NCBI GenBank assembly: GCA_003117195.1
Contig: BDSI01000025.1
Location: 1,134,898 to 1,198,897, forward strand
Direction: 5' to 3'
Length of the DNA: 64,000 nucleotides
Origin: Eudorina sp. 2006-703-Eu-15
Taxonomy: Eukaryota; Chlorophyta; Chlorophyceae; Chlamydomonadales; Volvocaceae
Of the stretch, positions 24,417 to 35,622 are shown piece by piece (position 1 is the stretch's first letter; each line of letters opens with the position of its first letter). The translations under genes and the position numbers were made by a program. The notes under the pieces were generated by a model that was not told the origin of the DNA, did not search any database, and worked only from the letters and a program-made list of their open reading frames with translations.

Positions 24417-25995
24417 TCAGGCGGGGTAGAAGAGTCCCACGGCCAGGCCCAGCAGGCCTCCGCAGATGACCTGGAGGGGGAGGAGGAAGGGGGGGTAGGG
24501 GAAATTGGTGGACAGTTTCACAAACTGCGCTGCTGCCAGAGCAAAGGAAGGGGGGAGCTGTGCATGTCAAGACCGCAAAGCAAACCGCGGACGGGGCGCC
24601 GGGGGTCGAGGCGCCGGGCGGGAGATCGCACCCGGTCGGGCGGCTGATGCCCGGTGACCCCACACGCCCCGCAAACACCCATGTGCCACCCACACCCACC
24701 CACCACCCCACCCACGCGTATTGGGACACCCATCCGACCACCCGCCCGCTGAGCCCTTGCGCCCTGCCCCGCACCCCACCAACCGCCGACCCATCCCCCA
24801 ACCGACCGACCCACCCAACCATCCACCCCGCCGGCCGCCCACTCAGAGCGCGGCCTCTGCAATGGCCCTCCCGCCCCGCAGCCTCCCCCACCTCCGCCCC
24901 GCACCCCTCAACCACCCCACCTTCCCCACCTCCGGCCCCTCCCCCCCTCAACCACCCCACCTGCCGCGGCGTGTGTCCGAGCACCTCCTTGAGCTTCACC
25001 TCCCCCATGGGGTGGTCGTCATCCAGCAGCTCGTCAATCACCTTGTTGAGCACCTCCGCCTGCTTGCCTGCGGGGGCGGGGGGGCAGGAGGGTACAGGAA
25101 TGTGGAAGACATATCACAACTGCTCTGGCGCTGCTGCCAGAGCAAAGCTCCGGTGATGAATCGCGGGGGCGGGAGGGGAGGGTTGCCGTGCTCAGGAAAT
25201 CGTGCTGCGCTGCTGCCCGGAGCGAAGGGCACCCCTGGGCGCCTGGGTACCTCCCCAGGCCGGGGCTGGCGGTCTCGCACGCTTGTCTCTCTTTCTTACT
25301 CTCACACTCCCTCCGGGATACAGGAGGCCGTGGAGTTGCGGGTGTCGCGCTGTCGCCCCAGAGGACGCGCGTTCGATGCCATGGATGCCCTCGCAAGCCA
25401 GCCCCCGTCCCCGGCCCCGGGCCCCAGCCGCCGCCGCCGCCGCAGGGGGACTCCGCCGCAGCACCCTCCTCCCTGCTCGGCCCCCTCCTCACCCGCGTGC
25501 CGCCGTACACCCATGGCGTCGTACATGACGATCACGCTGAAACACAGGCACGCCGCGAAGAGGGGGCTGCCGAAGCCCTGTTGGATGGCGATAGCGGTCG
25601 TGATACCCTGGGGTTCAAGCGGGGGTGTGGGGTGGGGTGGGGGTAAATTGAAAAACGCAAGGGGTGGGGGGAGGGTACAGGAAATTGGTAGACGTATGCA
25701 AACTGCGCTGCTGCCAGAGCAAAGCTCCGACCAAAGGGGGGCGGTGCAGGGAGACACGGCGTTGGTACCGGCAGCCCGCTGCTCCTGCTTCTACTAGATT
25801 TGATAAGAATACTGAAAGAGTTCTTGGTTGGATGGTATGACTGCGTTTGGTTGGATTTCCACGCTCAACGCACCCCGACCCGGAACTTCAGAGGTGATGT
25901 CTGGTAGTCTTAGGCGACGGAAGTAGGGGCGCCGTGTGAATGCGGGAAGGCGATACCAAGAAGCTGCTGACTTTTCGGCTCCGCGAAAGCACCGC

Positions 25996-26040
<45 letters not shown>

Positions 26041-27080
26041 CCTGTCGCGCTGGACTCCTCCTCTCGCGGCGCAGACCTCTTATACGGTACACGCAACCGG
26101 CAGCTCCGTAATACACAAGGCAGTTCAACCCCATTTCCTAGTTGTGTAACTTTGTAGGCATGTGCACATGTTTGCCGGCGAAGCGGGCTGCGGGCCGTCC
26201 CTAACGGATGCGGGCCATTAATGCCGAATGGCTCATCATGGGGAGCCAAGGGGCAGGGGGGGAGGAGCGGGGAAGCACATACACGACAACGACGTGGGGG
26301 CCGCTGTTGTGTGCTGCGCCCAAGATCTACGCACACGCCGTGTTGACTTGCATTCGACTGCTGGGTGCGATCAGACAAGAGACCCGCCCGCTCGACCGCT
26401 GGGTGGGGGCCCAGGCCATCAACGTCAGCTTGGCATGGGCTGAATGGCGCATCTGCCGCTGACCAGCTGCCTCGCCATCGCGACGCAAGCTGCGGAGTAC
26501 TCCAGGGGGGTTGGACGCCTGGGCTGCTCCCGGGCAGGGCGAAGGGCGGCGCGGATGTCCCCCCGCGATTTCATGCGGGGGGTTGGGTGAGTTGTGCTCG
26601 GACGTGCTCGGATCCACCTACGAGCTACCCAGCCCAGCTTTCTTCAAGTGCCTCATTGCACCCATCGACCGACCGCAACCCCCGGCCCACCGCAACCCCC
26701 GGCCCACCGCGCACAGCGACGAGTGCGAGGACGGCATGCCGCCCGACTCCAGCATCGCCCCGGCGTCCCACACGCCCTTCTTGAAGCGCTTGGTGAAGAT
26801 CTGCACGAGAAAGTGCGGTAGCAACCGGCAGGGGTTGCTGACCGACACGCGGATCTTCCGATGACGTGATTTGCTCTATCATAATAATACTCTTGCAGCG
26901 CGGCTTTGAGTATTAATACGATATGGGTGGGTGGGTGGGTGGGTGGCTGCGCACGTCGGGTCCTACCTTGAGGAACTGCGCTGAGAACCAGGACCAGAAG
27001 CCGACCAGGAAAACGCGGTTCGTCAGGAGGTCCGCAACACCGTTGCCGGGGATTGGTGGAATGGCAAGAGCGGCCAGCAT
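24417..27080 (-). CDS. Divergent PAP2 family (DUF212) membrane protein
   Basis: Minus-strand exons, high to low: 27080-26967, 26800-26708, 25607-25493, 25067-24961, 24470-24417. All introns are GT-AG with matching phases, giving at least 160 aa. It is the plant/algal acid phosphatase/vanadium haloperoxidase-related family (DUF212). Landmarks: FLVGFWSWFSAQFLK, then KGVWDAGAMLESGGMPSSHS (the PAP2-like PSSH signature), VIVMYDAMGVRRHAG, LDDDHPMGEVKLKEVLGHTP and a final hydrophobic VICGGLLGLAVGLFYPA. Four to five membrane segments are expected; the catalytic role of this family is not established. The ATG at 27080 begins a plausible mature N-terminus, but an upstream exon beginning with the ATG at 27521 (MQSCGLQPALNGLSYL, transit-peptide-like) may supply a chloroplast-targeting sequence; I could not fix its donor. 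The last three introns share a repeated 3' segment. Confidence 0.9.
24481..24555 (-). repeat. Shared 3' intron segment, copy in DUF212 intron 4
   Basis: On the gene strand this reads TTTGCTCTGGCAGCAGCGC, then AGTTTGTGAAACTGTCCACC and AATTTCCCCTACCC, followed by a C-rich tract to the acceptor CCAG of the last exon (boundary 24470/24471). It matches the ends of introns 2 and 3 of the same gene. Confidence 0.85.
25080..25152 (-). repeat. Shared 3' intron segment, copy in DUF212 intron 3
   Basis: On the gene strand: GGAGCTTTGCTCTGGCAGCA followed by GCGCCAGAGC (a perfect short hairpin), then TTCCACATTCCTGTACCCTC and a C-rich tract ending at the acceptor at 25068. It is the most structured of the three copies. 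Confidence 0.85.
25664..25731 (-). repeat. Shared 3' intron segment, copy in DUF212 intron 2
   Basis: On the gene strand: GGAGCTTTGCTCTGGCAGCA, then GCGCAGTTTGCATACGTCTA and CCAATTTCCTGTACCCTCCC. About 55 nt of C/A-rich sequence separate it from the acceptor of exon 3 at 25608. The similarity to the other two copies covers about 65 nt. Confidence 0.85.
25998..26041. repeat. (CA)n microsatellite
   Basis: A CA run of about 40 bp with one interruption, within DUF212 intron 2. It explains the Thr-His open frames on the plus strand. Confidence 0.95.
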
Positions 27081-27351
27081 CGCCAGTCCAGGTGGACGGC
27101 CCAGAGCGGTGCCAAGTGCTTGAGCACTGCACGATTGATTGCACGATTGATGGCGTTACGAGTGCGTTACCACACGCGCGTACCGCGCGTTGCGAAATCT
27201 GTGCAAGAAGTAGGACAATTTGACGCACTTGTTCAGCTCGCGCCTCATCGCGCGATGTGCTTTGATTGCCTTGAAAGTGACTGCGCGCCGCGCTTCCACC
27301 AGCAGGCTAACCAGGGCCTGCCCGAGCTGCTGCCCGGACACATAGTTGCCT

Positions 27352-27521
27352 GAGGTTGATGTTCCAGAGCTGGAAGCTCGAGAGCTGCCTGCTAATTCAG
27401 CATTGCAAGTATATGCACCCGCAGGGTCCGAACGGCGAGCAAAGCTGGTGGGGCTGAGCCGCCTGTTTTTCGCTAAGTAAGAGAGCCCGTTTAGCGCAGG
27501 CTGTAATCCACAGGATTGCAT
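27352..27521 (-). CDS. Possible transit-peptide exon of the DUF212 gene
   Basis: Minus-strand open frame from an ATG at 27521: MQSCGLQPALNGLSYLAKNR, rich in Ser, Arg and Ala and poor in acids, as in algal chloroplast transit peptides. It ends in a Ser/Thr/Gly-rich stretch near 27352. It lies directly 5' of the first conserved DUF212 exon on the same strand. I found no donor/acceptor pair in matching phase, so the join is inferred. Confidence 0.3.
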
Positions 27522-28059
27522 GGCTGTAAGGGATCCGGGATAGCGTCCAACCAATCGGCACGAGAGCAAGCGCTATCACAGTCACCCGTCGACCGCTTGC
27601 CGTGCCGCACACGGATGGGGAGCAAGATGACCGTCGGACTCCGGGCCGAACATGGCAAAGCGGGAAAGATAGTTTCCTGATCGCTGTACGGCATTGTGCG
27701 ATTTCAGAACTACAATTTCCTTGCCTTTGATGTTATACGTCGCACATACTCAATGCAGACACTTAATTGCGGCTGATTCGTCTGCATCGCAGGTCCCACA
27801 TCGATTGCGACTGCAATAATGTCGTAACACATATAGTCGTTCATCTTCTCGAAAGTCGGCTATTTGCTGTGCACTAAGGCATACGTTCATCAGACAGAAG
27901 CGACGCCTTACAAAAAAATCAACTTCCTATCCCACTACCGTAGTGGGATAGAGTACTGACATAGTATTGGCGGGAGAGCAGCCGTTCGGAGCGTTTTGCA
28001 GGGGTGCCTGGCTCGCACCTTTTCGCACCTCAGCGTTTAGGGCATTGACAGCTGCAACG

Positions 28060-31000
28060 ATGTCAGCAGCCAGGGGGCCGGACGGTCCCGGTCTGCCGAG
28101 CTCACATTCCTGGGATGTTGGTGTTTTGATGGTTTTGGCTTTCCTCCAGCACGTCCGTCTTTTGTATCCTCTCGCTATGGCTGGCTTTAGCTTGGTACTG
28201 GCGTATTTGTGGGCAATCACTTTCAATTTGGTATTTGGCGACCGAAGCAAGGCAATCGCTCTGATGTTGTTTCCTATCTTTCTCGGACCTGTTTTTTTGT
28301 TCACATATATCAGCGAATGGTACACTTGTCGCCACGCCATTAAAGCTCGTCTTGGCGGTGGTCACGTAAGCCTTCTTACTCATTTCTCCAAGCTACGAAG
28401 ACTTCTCGGCGAGGCAACCGATATGTAAGTAGCTATAGTCCACGAATTCCTTGTGCATGGCATGGGCCGTCACTGAGGACTAATCGGCTGTCCCGAACCA
28501 AAATACTGTTCGAGAAGATTTTCCGGCGATTGGAGAAACTGGCAATTTTGGCGGGGGGGGGTGGGAGCTGGTTGAGCGGCGGATGCTGTCCCGCTTGAGA
28601 CCCGGTTTGTGCCACCAACGTGTTTCACAACGCGCTTCCCCCGTGCCCGGCCCCGCTTTCACAGGTCCATCTCCAAGAAGATGATTGTCGTCGCAGCGTT
28701 TCTTTCATGGCACGAGGCCGTTGGTCTGTGCGCTCTGGCTGCATGGGCGCTGGTGGCTTTCTCCCCGGATCTGTTGCAGCCGGGTGCGGGCCTCCCCTTC
28801 CGGGATGTCCGGTCCTGGGTCTTCATGCAGCTCGACTTCGCTTGGAAGGACCGACGTCACATCCTCTGGGAAGGGGTCTGCATGGCCATGTTCATCGTCT
28901 GCAACCTGCGGCCTCTGCACGCGTGGTTGCAGCGACGTAGGGACCTGAAGGTGTTGTCGGCTGTAAGAGCCGTCGCTGACCGAGATCCCAGGGACTGCAC
29001 CCCTCCGTCGCATTTGATTCCGCTCCCGAACGACTCTGCGGCCGACGTCGTGCAGAAGACACAGCGGCTAGAGTAAGCACCGGGAGTGTCGGGAACGGCA
29101 TGGAAAACGTCGACCGTCTATCTTGCGTGCTGCCTGCGTGCCCTGTGTTGCCGCTGCCGTTGCCCCTTCTTCTGGCTCAGACCTAGCTCTGCTGCTTTCT
29201 TAACAAGGTTGTTGTCCACCCTTGATCGTGTCCCGGTCTGGTCTATGTGCGTGCGGTCTTGTCCCGTCCACCCACCGGCTCATCCCTGTATCCTCCCACC
29301 CCCCATCCACCCACCGGCTCATCCCTGTATCCTCCCACAAACCTTGATATCTTTCCACCCCTTTTTTGCAACGAACCCCTGCGTCGTTGGCAGGCGCTTT
29401 ATGGCGGAAATTCGTCAACCGCCGACTCTGGAGGAACGATTGGGCCTTCCAAGGCTGTCCGTAGGGGACACGCTCTTCTTCCTGGGTTTCTTGTACGGCA
29501 TCTTCTACGGCCTCGTCGGCGTGGCGTTCCTCCCGCCCTGGGATGACTTTGTGCAGATTGCGGTCTGGCCCATCTTGGCATGCTGGGCGTGGTGGGCGGA
29601 CCTGTGCGGTGGTGATCCCGTCATCTGGGTCGTTACCGCGGGCATCGCGTTTGTCGTGTGGGGCGCGGCCGCGCTGCGCACCCGGGCCAAGCGGCAGGCA
29701 TGGCTCAACACATTCTTCCAGGCCCGGATGTTTGCGCAACTCACAACGCGAAAGATCGACGAGGCGGATGCGTACGCTACCAGTTACACGGAGGCTAGGC
29801 ACGGGCCGTACCCCAACACCGTCTTTCAACTCATCGGTTGGGCTTGGACCGTCACCCTCTTCGCGTTGTACATGCTTTCGGGTTGCTTGCTTGTGGGCTG
29901 GCTGGTGTCGCCCAGCTACCTGGCCACATATGCCGTGCCCGGGTATGCGAACCTGCGGGGGCAGCACTACTGTGGCGGCGCCACTTGCCTCGAGGCCAGA
30001 GCGTGGCAGGCTGCGGGGGGTGGCTGGCGGTCCAAGATGTGTGCGGACAGCGCGTTCTGCCGGGCGGATCCGGTGTCGGATGCGGTGAGGCACCTGTGGG
30101 AGGACCTGCGGGCGGCCGCGCAGGTCAATGTCCTGAGCGCGCGGGCATGGCGCGCGGGCGGCGTGCCGGGTGTTCACATCGCGATGGAGGCGGTGCTGGC
30201 GACTTGCAGCCCGGACGCGGTTGCGGGCGCGGGGTTGAAGAAGAGCGCGGCGGCGGTGCTCAAGGACTTGCAGCAGAAGGGGCAGCTGCCTCGGGTGCGG
30301 AAGCCGCTGTGGCAGGTGGGCATCGCGGTTGAGATGCAGCGGCGGGTGGCGATCGGCTTAGAGAGCGCGTCGGCCATTGCGTTGTCGCCCGGGCCGCGGT
30401 GGCAGCCCTACGCGATGTACAACTGGTTCACGGACAAAATTACCACGGACACGAATAGCAGCAGCAGCAGCGCCGCCGACGCTGGCCGCGCCGCAGGATC
30501 CGGGGCTGCGGGCGAAGCGGGAGGGGCGGCGTCTGCGCAGGGAACGGGGTCGGGGACGCGGCGGGAGGCGGGCACAGCCAAATCTGCGCCGGGGCGGGAG
30601 AAGAAGAAGGGCGCCTCGTCGGGCTCTCATGGCAAGGTGGCACCTCCTGGGTCGGGGTCGACTGGGTCGAAGCCGAGCTCGGAGTCGAAGTCGGGGTCGA
30701 CTGGGTTGGGGTCGGAGCCGAAGCCGCGCTCTGAGTCGAAGTCGGTGTCGGCACCGGGTTCGGCGGGCAAGGGGGGACAGGCGGCGCCGTCGCGTGATGT
30801 GCGCGATGCCAAGTCCGCGGGGACCCGTTTGAAGCATTACGATGATTTTGACGACGACGACGACGACGACGACGATGATTACTGGGACAGCTATCGGTCC
30901 GGGGATCTGCAACGTCGCCAGAGGTTGACGGATCTTGGTTACTCTGACGGCCTCTACTGGTTCGACTTTGAGGACGATGACGATGACGACGGCGTTGACT

Positions 31001-31551
31001 TGTACGGCGATGCGTACTACAACCACTGCGGCTGTCATGGAGCTGCTGATGGTGGCAAGAAGCTGGAGGACCTGGACAGCTTCTTCGACGACGACTACGA
31101 CTACGACCACGATGTACCGCCGCCCACGAGAGCCGCTGCGGCATCGGCGCGCACAGCGGCGACGACGGCCGCGAAGGACGCCTCGCAGCCCTCCAAAGCT
31201 GCGAGTGCAAGCAAGGAGGCGGTCAAGAAGAAGCCTGATAGTAAGGAGGCGGACAAGAAAAGGCCTGCGAGCAAGGAGGCGGGGAAGAAGATCCCTGACA
31301 GCAAGGAAAAACCATCAAGTACGGACGCGGTCAAGAAGAAGCCTACAAGTACGGAAGCGGACAAGAGAATGCCTAAAAGTACGGAAGCGGACAAGAAAAA
31401 GCCTGACAGTAAGGAGGCGGACAAGAGAATGCCTAAAAGTACGGAAGCGGACAAGAAAAAGCCTGCAAGCAAGGAGGCGGACAAGAGCTCTGTCGGCGGC
31501 GCGTCGTCGAGTAAAGGAACGGAGGCCACGAAGGACAAGGTGTGTGTGTAG
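28060..31551 (+). CDS. Multipass membrane protein with acidic tract and KKP-S/T-EAD repeats
   Basis: Three exons: 28060-28424, 28665-29072, 29394-31551, both introns phase 2 with GTAAGT/GTAAGC donors; 976 aa. The start is the ATG in CAACGATGTC; the open frame continues upstream without another ATG. About eight hydrophobic segments lie in residues 20-435 (for example VGVLMVLAFL, IVVAAFLSWHEAVGLCALAA, LFFLGFLYGIFYGLVGVAF, VFQLIGWAWTVTLFALYMLS). The C-terminal half is low-complexity: Ser/Gly/Lys-rich, an Asp tract near 740-752, an Asp/Tyr-rich part, and a Lys-rich tail (about 861-956) of 11-12-residue repeats of the form KKPxSKEAD. I recognise no family. The N-terminal exons look genuinely conserved-protein-like; the tail resembles extracellular-matrix or scaffold low-complexity regions. 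Head-to-head with the DUF212 gene; the RING gene follows 491 bp downstream on the same strand. Confidence 0.78.
31203..31490 (+). repeat. In-frame 33-36-bp coding repeats (KKPxSKEAD)
   Basis: Eight to nine tandem units of the type AGTAAGGAGGCGGACAAGAA in the last exon of the multipass protein. Units alternate between AAG-rich (KKKP) and AGA-rich (KRMP) forms, and one block of two alternating units is itself duplicated at about 31355-31465. Confidence 0.9.
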
Positions 31552-32042
31552 GGGGGGGGGAAACTGCGGGACGTAGCGGGACGTGGGTAGGTGGGCGGAT
31601 GGAGGGCCCCCCCTTTGCCTGTCGGCGAAGACCACAAGCGGTGCAAAGGGAGGAAATGCCTGCCGGACTCAAGGCGCTCTGGGAAGCGACCCCGCGGGGT
31701 CTGTGTGCCTAGGTTGGGAAGGCGCCCATGTTTGGCTGAGCGCTGTGCGACGGTTGTTTGCCGACATGGCTGGCCACGCGAAAGGGGACGGCGTCGAATG
31801 TCGACTGCTCTATGTGTGGGCAGGAATGTTGCGACGCCCGCGCCTGCGCCTTTGCGCGCTCCCTCCGATCCGATCCGATGTGCGCGGCACTCCCTCTCGC
31901 TTCTGCCACACGCCCAGAAAGCGCACCCCCACCCTCTTGTCCCTCGCACCCGCAACTGACCATACCGTATATCATGTACCCTGGTGCTACTGCAATGAAC
32001 TGCAATGTACTGCAATGTACGATCACGGCGCAGGATAAGGGC

Positions 32043-34031
32043 ATGGCGGGGACCACGTCAAAAGGCGGCAATTCCAAGACATCGACTCCGCCAAAGGACA
32101 GCACCACGACCAGCTCGACCAACCCTGCCTTTGAGTGGCCTGACGATGATTGGGACTACGAGGAGGAGCCCGTCGGTCTCATCACCTTGCTGACAATCCT
32201 CCTCGCGATCGGCGTGATCGTGTGCATCGTAAGACCGCGCTGGCTGCGGGCGAAACTCCGCTCCGCGCCGGCCGCCGCGTCCCGCGATGGCAGGCAGCGG
32301 GCCCGCGCAACGCCGGCCGCCGCGCGCAGCGCTTCGGCAGCAGGCGGGGCCAGGAACGCCAGCGGAGGGGGCAAGGCCGCAAAGCAACAGAAGCAGCCCA
32401 ACACCGCCGCGCAGAAGCAGCTTACCACCCAGCCGGCGAAGCAGGCGGCCCCGGCCCCGGCTGAGAAAACGTCTCCGCGGGGCGCGGCCGGTGCTGGGCC
32501 CGCCGGCGGCCTTGGCGGGGGACAGGCCGGCAAGCTCAAGAAGCCGGACGCGGCGACTCACACAGCCCCTGCCCAGGCGCGCGCGCCGGGCGGCGGCGGC
32601 AGTGATGCCGGCAAGGCCTCCGCGGCGAAGCCGACGGCGGCCAAGACGGCGGCGCAGCACGTGAACGGCGGCCCTGCGGCCGCGTCGGCAACCGCTCCCG
32701 CTCACGAGAGACACGTCACGGATGTCCTGGGCCCCGCAGTGAAGGCAGCCAGCACCGGCGCCCCGGACACGTCATCATCCGCCGCAAAGCCGGAAGCGGC
32801 CTCGCCGAAGACGACGGTGCCCAGCGCCGGCCCGCCGCAATCGCCGTCCGCACCCGGTGCGGCTTCTAGCCTCGCCGGCTCCGTGGCCGCGATCCTGGCC
32901 GCCGCGCTGCCTTTCACCGCATCCCTGGCGCGCCAGGTGCCGGTGCCTGCCCCGGAGCCGCCGCCACAGGCCGCCGCGGAATCGCCCGTTCGGAACCGCC
33001 CCCCGACGACGCTGACCAGCGCCGCCGCCCCGCCACCTCCCGCCACGCTGCCCGTGGCCGCCGCTGCGATGGACACAACGGCGCGGCAACCTTCCGACGC
33101 GGCGGCGGCAGCGGCGGCGGCGGTTCCCAGTAGCTTCCAGCGCGATACCATTGCGCGCCAGCCGGCGGCGACCGCACCCCCACCCGCTCGTGCGGCCGCT
33201 GCTCGTACCGGCCCTGTGCCGGCCCCGGCGCGCGTAGCCGCAACGGCCGGCGGCGCAGCGCAGCCGCAGCCGACCGGACCCCTGCTCTGGTCATCGGTTG
33301 TGCGCCGCCGTGTGGCCCCCGGGACAGCGCCGCCGCCGCCGCAGCAGCAGCAGCGCCCTCGGCAGGAGGACCACCAGCCGTTTGCGGGGGCGACCACCGG
33401 CGCGCAGTGGGGCCCCCCTGTGGCCGCCCCCGGGCCCCAGCCTCACACCGCAGACCATGCCGGCGTGCCAGTGCCGGTGCCAGTACCCGTCCCGGTGCCC
33501 GTGCCCGTGCCGGTGCCGGTTGCAGCTCCGTCGCCTGCGCGCGGCGGTGCTTCAGTGCGGCTGCCGGAGCCGACGTCGCCGCCGGCGGCGGCGGCGGCGC
33601 CGGCCAGCGCCAAGCTGGTCGGTCTGAATCCGGCGCTTGCCCGGGGGCTGGCGAGCCTGGGCCGACTTGCGCCGGCGGGCCCCACCGCCGACCACTTGGC
33701 GCGCGCGTCGGCGGCCGCGGCGAGCCAGATGGCGGCGGCGGCGGCGGCGGCGGCCGTGCCGTCGGTCCGCAGCAGCAACGGCGACGTCCCGTTCGACGTC
33801 ATTCCGCCGCCGCGTGGCGGGCTGTGGGGCAACGCGCCTTGGCTGCACCCGGACTACTGCGGCGCCTGCCAGGCGCAGCGCCGGCACGTGTGTGTGTTGC
33901 ACGGCTGCAACGTGCACCTGGCGCTCTGCCGGAGCTGCGCCGCGGGCTTTGCGCTGGGCAGCCCCTGCCCCGTGTGCGGCGAGAGGGTGGAGCAGCTGCT
34001 CACCAACGTCGACACGTCCAAGTTCTCGTGA
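32043..34031 (+). CDS. Single-pass membrane RING-finger protein (putative E3 ubiquitin ligase)
   Basis: An uninterrupted frame gives 662 aa from ATG GCG at 32043; an in-frame ATG at 31974 would add 23 residues. Residues 44-63 (VGLITLLTILLAIGVIVCIV) form one membrane span preceded by an acidic DDDWDYEEEP. Residues 65-600 are Ala/Pro-rich low-complexity sequence, with a (PV)n tract near 475-494. The C-terminus is a C3HC4 RING: C606-x2-C609-x12-C622-x2-H625-x3-C629-x2-C632-x9-C642-x2-C645, ending CPVCGERVEQLL. RING domains of this spacing usually recruit E2 enzymes, so a membrane-anchored ubiquitin ligase is likely but inferred. There are no introns in the model, unlike its neighbours. It lies downstream of the multipass protein on the same strand with its own 5' region. 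Confidence 0.8.
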   Translation: MAGTTSKGGNSKTSTPPKDSTTTSSTNPAFEWPDDDWDYEEEPVGLITLLTILLAIGVIVCIVRPRWLRAKLRSAPAAASRDGRQRARATPAAARSASAAGGARNASGGGKAAKQQKQPNTAAQKQLTTQPAKQAAPAPAEKTSPRGAAGAGPAGGLGGGQAGKLKKPDAATHTAPAQARAPGGGGSDAGKASAAKPTAAKTAAQHVNGGPAAASATAPAHERHVTDVLGPAVKAASTGAPDTSSSAAKPEAASPKTTVPSAGPPQSPSAPGAASSLAGSVAAILAAALPFTASLARQVPVPAPEPPPQAAAESPVRNRPPTTLTSAAAPPPPATLPVAAAAMDTTARQPSDAAAAAAAAVPSSFQRDTIARQPAATAPPPARAAAARTGPVPAPARVAATAGGAAQPQPTGPLLWSSVVRRRVAPGTAPPPPQQQQRPRQEDHQPFAGATTGAQWGPPVAAPGPQPHTADHAGVPVPVPVPVPVPVPVPVPVAAPSPARGGASVRLPEPTSPPAAAAAPASAKLVGLNPALARGLASLGRLAPAGPTADHLARASAAAASQMAAAAAAAAVPSVRSSNGDVPFDVIPPPRGGLWGNAPWLHPDYCGACQAQRRHVCVLHGCNVHLALCRSCAAGFALGSPCPVCGERVEQLLTNVDTSKFS

Positions 34032-34049
34032 GCTGCGTCGCCGGCGGTG

Positions 34050-34054
34050 TGTAA
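34050..34054 (+). terminator. Putative TGTAA polyadenylation signal of the RING gene
   Basis: TGTAA lies 19 nt after the RING stop codon; a second TGTAA is at about 34614-34618. The nearer one would give an unusually short 3' UTR. Confidence 0.35.
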
Positions 34055-35397
34055 AACAAGGAGCCCACCCATAACCGCCCAGGTTCGGATACTGTGGTGT
34101 GTGAGTGCGATGGCTGCTGCCGGCGCTGAACTGGCTGCTGCCGTGCGGCGAATCGTCCGGGAGCGTCCGGTTGGGCCGCATGGGCTGCAAGGGGGGCCTC
34201 CGAGCAAGTCGTCCGCGTGTGTGGATCGGGGAGCGGAGGCGGGCGACGGGTCGTGTGGAGATGGGGTGGAAGGGGCATCGCGGGACTGACAGGGTTGTGT
34301 GTTTAAGAGAACTGAGTCGCGAGAAGTCAAGTCCAGCGCAATAGCCGATGTGTGTGTGTGTGTGTGTGTGCTTAATGAGAAGCCCGCCCGTGTGTAGAAG
34401 GTATCGGAGCCGCGAGAAGCTAAGTGGGGTGTGTGTTTGTTCACATGTTCACACGCGCTTGGAGGTGGGTCGGAGGCGGACATGACGAGGGCGCGGGCTG
34501 CCAGGAGGCCGACACCGGGGTCGCGTGCGTGCGCCTCCCAGCAGTAGCACGTGTGTTGTCATGGGCTGGTGTCATGGACTGGTTGTGCGGAGACACCCCG
34601 CCGCGATGAAACGTTGTAACGGCACTGCTCAGCAAATCAAGCGCGACGTCCGTTTACAGGTCGGGGAAGCACAGTCCAAGCGCCTTGCCGTGCCCAGAGA
34701 TAAGTTGCCTGCTGGTGGTGTGGAGGCTTTTGTGGACCTGTTGAGTTGTGCGGTGCTAGAGCATCGGATGTGAATTGATTGGGGTTTTGCCTTGGTTGCA
34801 GAGAGCACAACACGCACGGGTTCCGGTACACGAATATTTGTTAGTTTCATCCTGATGCAATGTTGCAATGTGCTCGTTCCGCCCCGCGGGCATGGGAAGT
34901 GTTTGCGAAAGCCGCGCTTTTGTGTGTGTTCAGAGAAGAGACCCGCCCGTGTGCTTAGGCCGCACTCCAGCACGCGTCTGCGTGACTGTGCGCAAACCCG
35001 GTCCAGCGTTATTGAATGGCCAATAGGCCAAGTTTTGTTGGCACCACATCTCTATAGATAACTTAGTGGAAGGGAAAGGCGTGCATCGTGCCTCGCGCAT
35101 TTGGTGGTTGAGTTGAGGTGTTCAGTTAACACCCTACCCCCTAGCCATGTATCACGGGTACTTGCCAGCAGGGATCCCCCAGCGGCGCTGCACTCGTGTT
35201 AAGTTGCGGCGGCGGCGTTACTGCATGTCGATTTATGAATTTTTTTGCCTGCGCTGCAGATGTGAAGCTGTGATGGGTTAGGAGACCCCTTGAAAGTTGT
35301 CATGATGTCCTTTGCTGACGGGTCCGGATCCCGCGGGACGGAGATGGCCTGAAACGCCCGCGTTTCGCTGCGCTGGCTGCACACGGATGGGATGACC

Positions 35398-35566
35398 TTG
35401 GATGGATGGATGGATGGATGGATGGGTGGGTGGGTGGGTGGGTGGGTGGATGGATGGATGGATGGATGGATGGATGGATGGATGGATGGATGGATGGATG
35501 GATGGATGGATGGATGGATGGATGGATGGATGGATGGATGGATGGATGGATGGATGGATGGATGGC
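35398..35566. repeat. (GGAT)n tetranucleotide satellite
   Basis: About 170 bp of ATGG/GGAT repeats with an internal (GGGT)5-6 variant block near 35423-35448. Confidence 0.97.
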
Positions 35567-35622
35567 AGCCGACGAAGCCTAGCGCGGACGTTAAAATCAG
35601 GTTTCCTCTTTCTGGCGTGGGG

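Noticed and set aside
23830..25053. 407-aa minus-strand frame
   Set aside because: Only residues around LNKVIDELLDDDHPMGEVKL belong to a real exon (24961-25067); the remainder reads through intron 4 and intergenic sequence.
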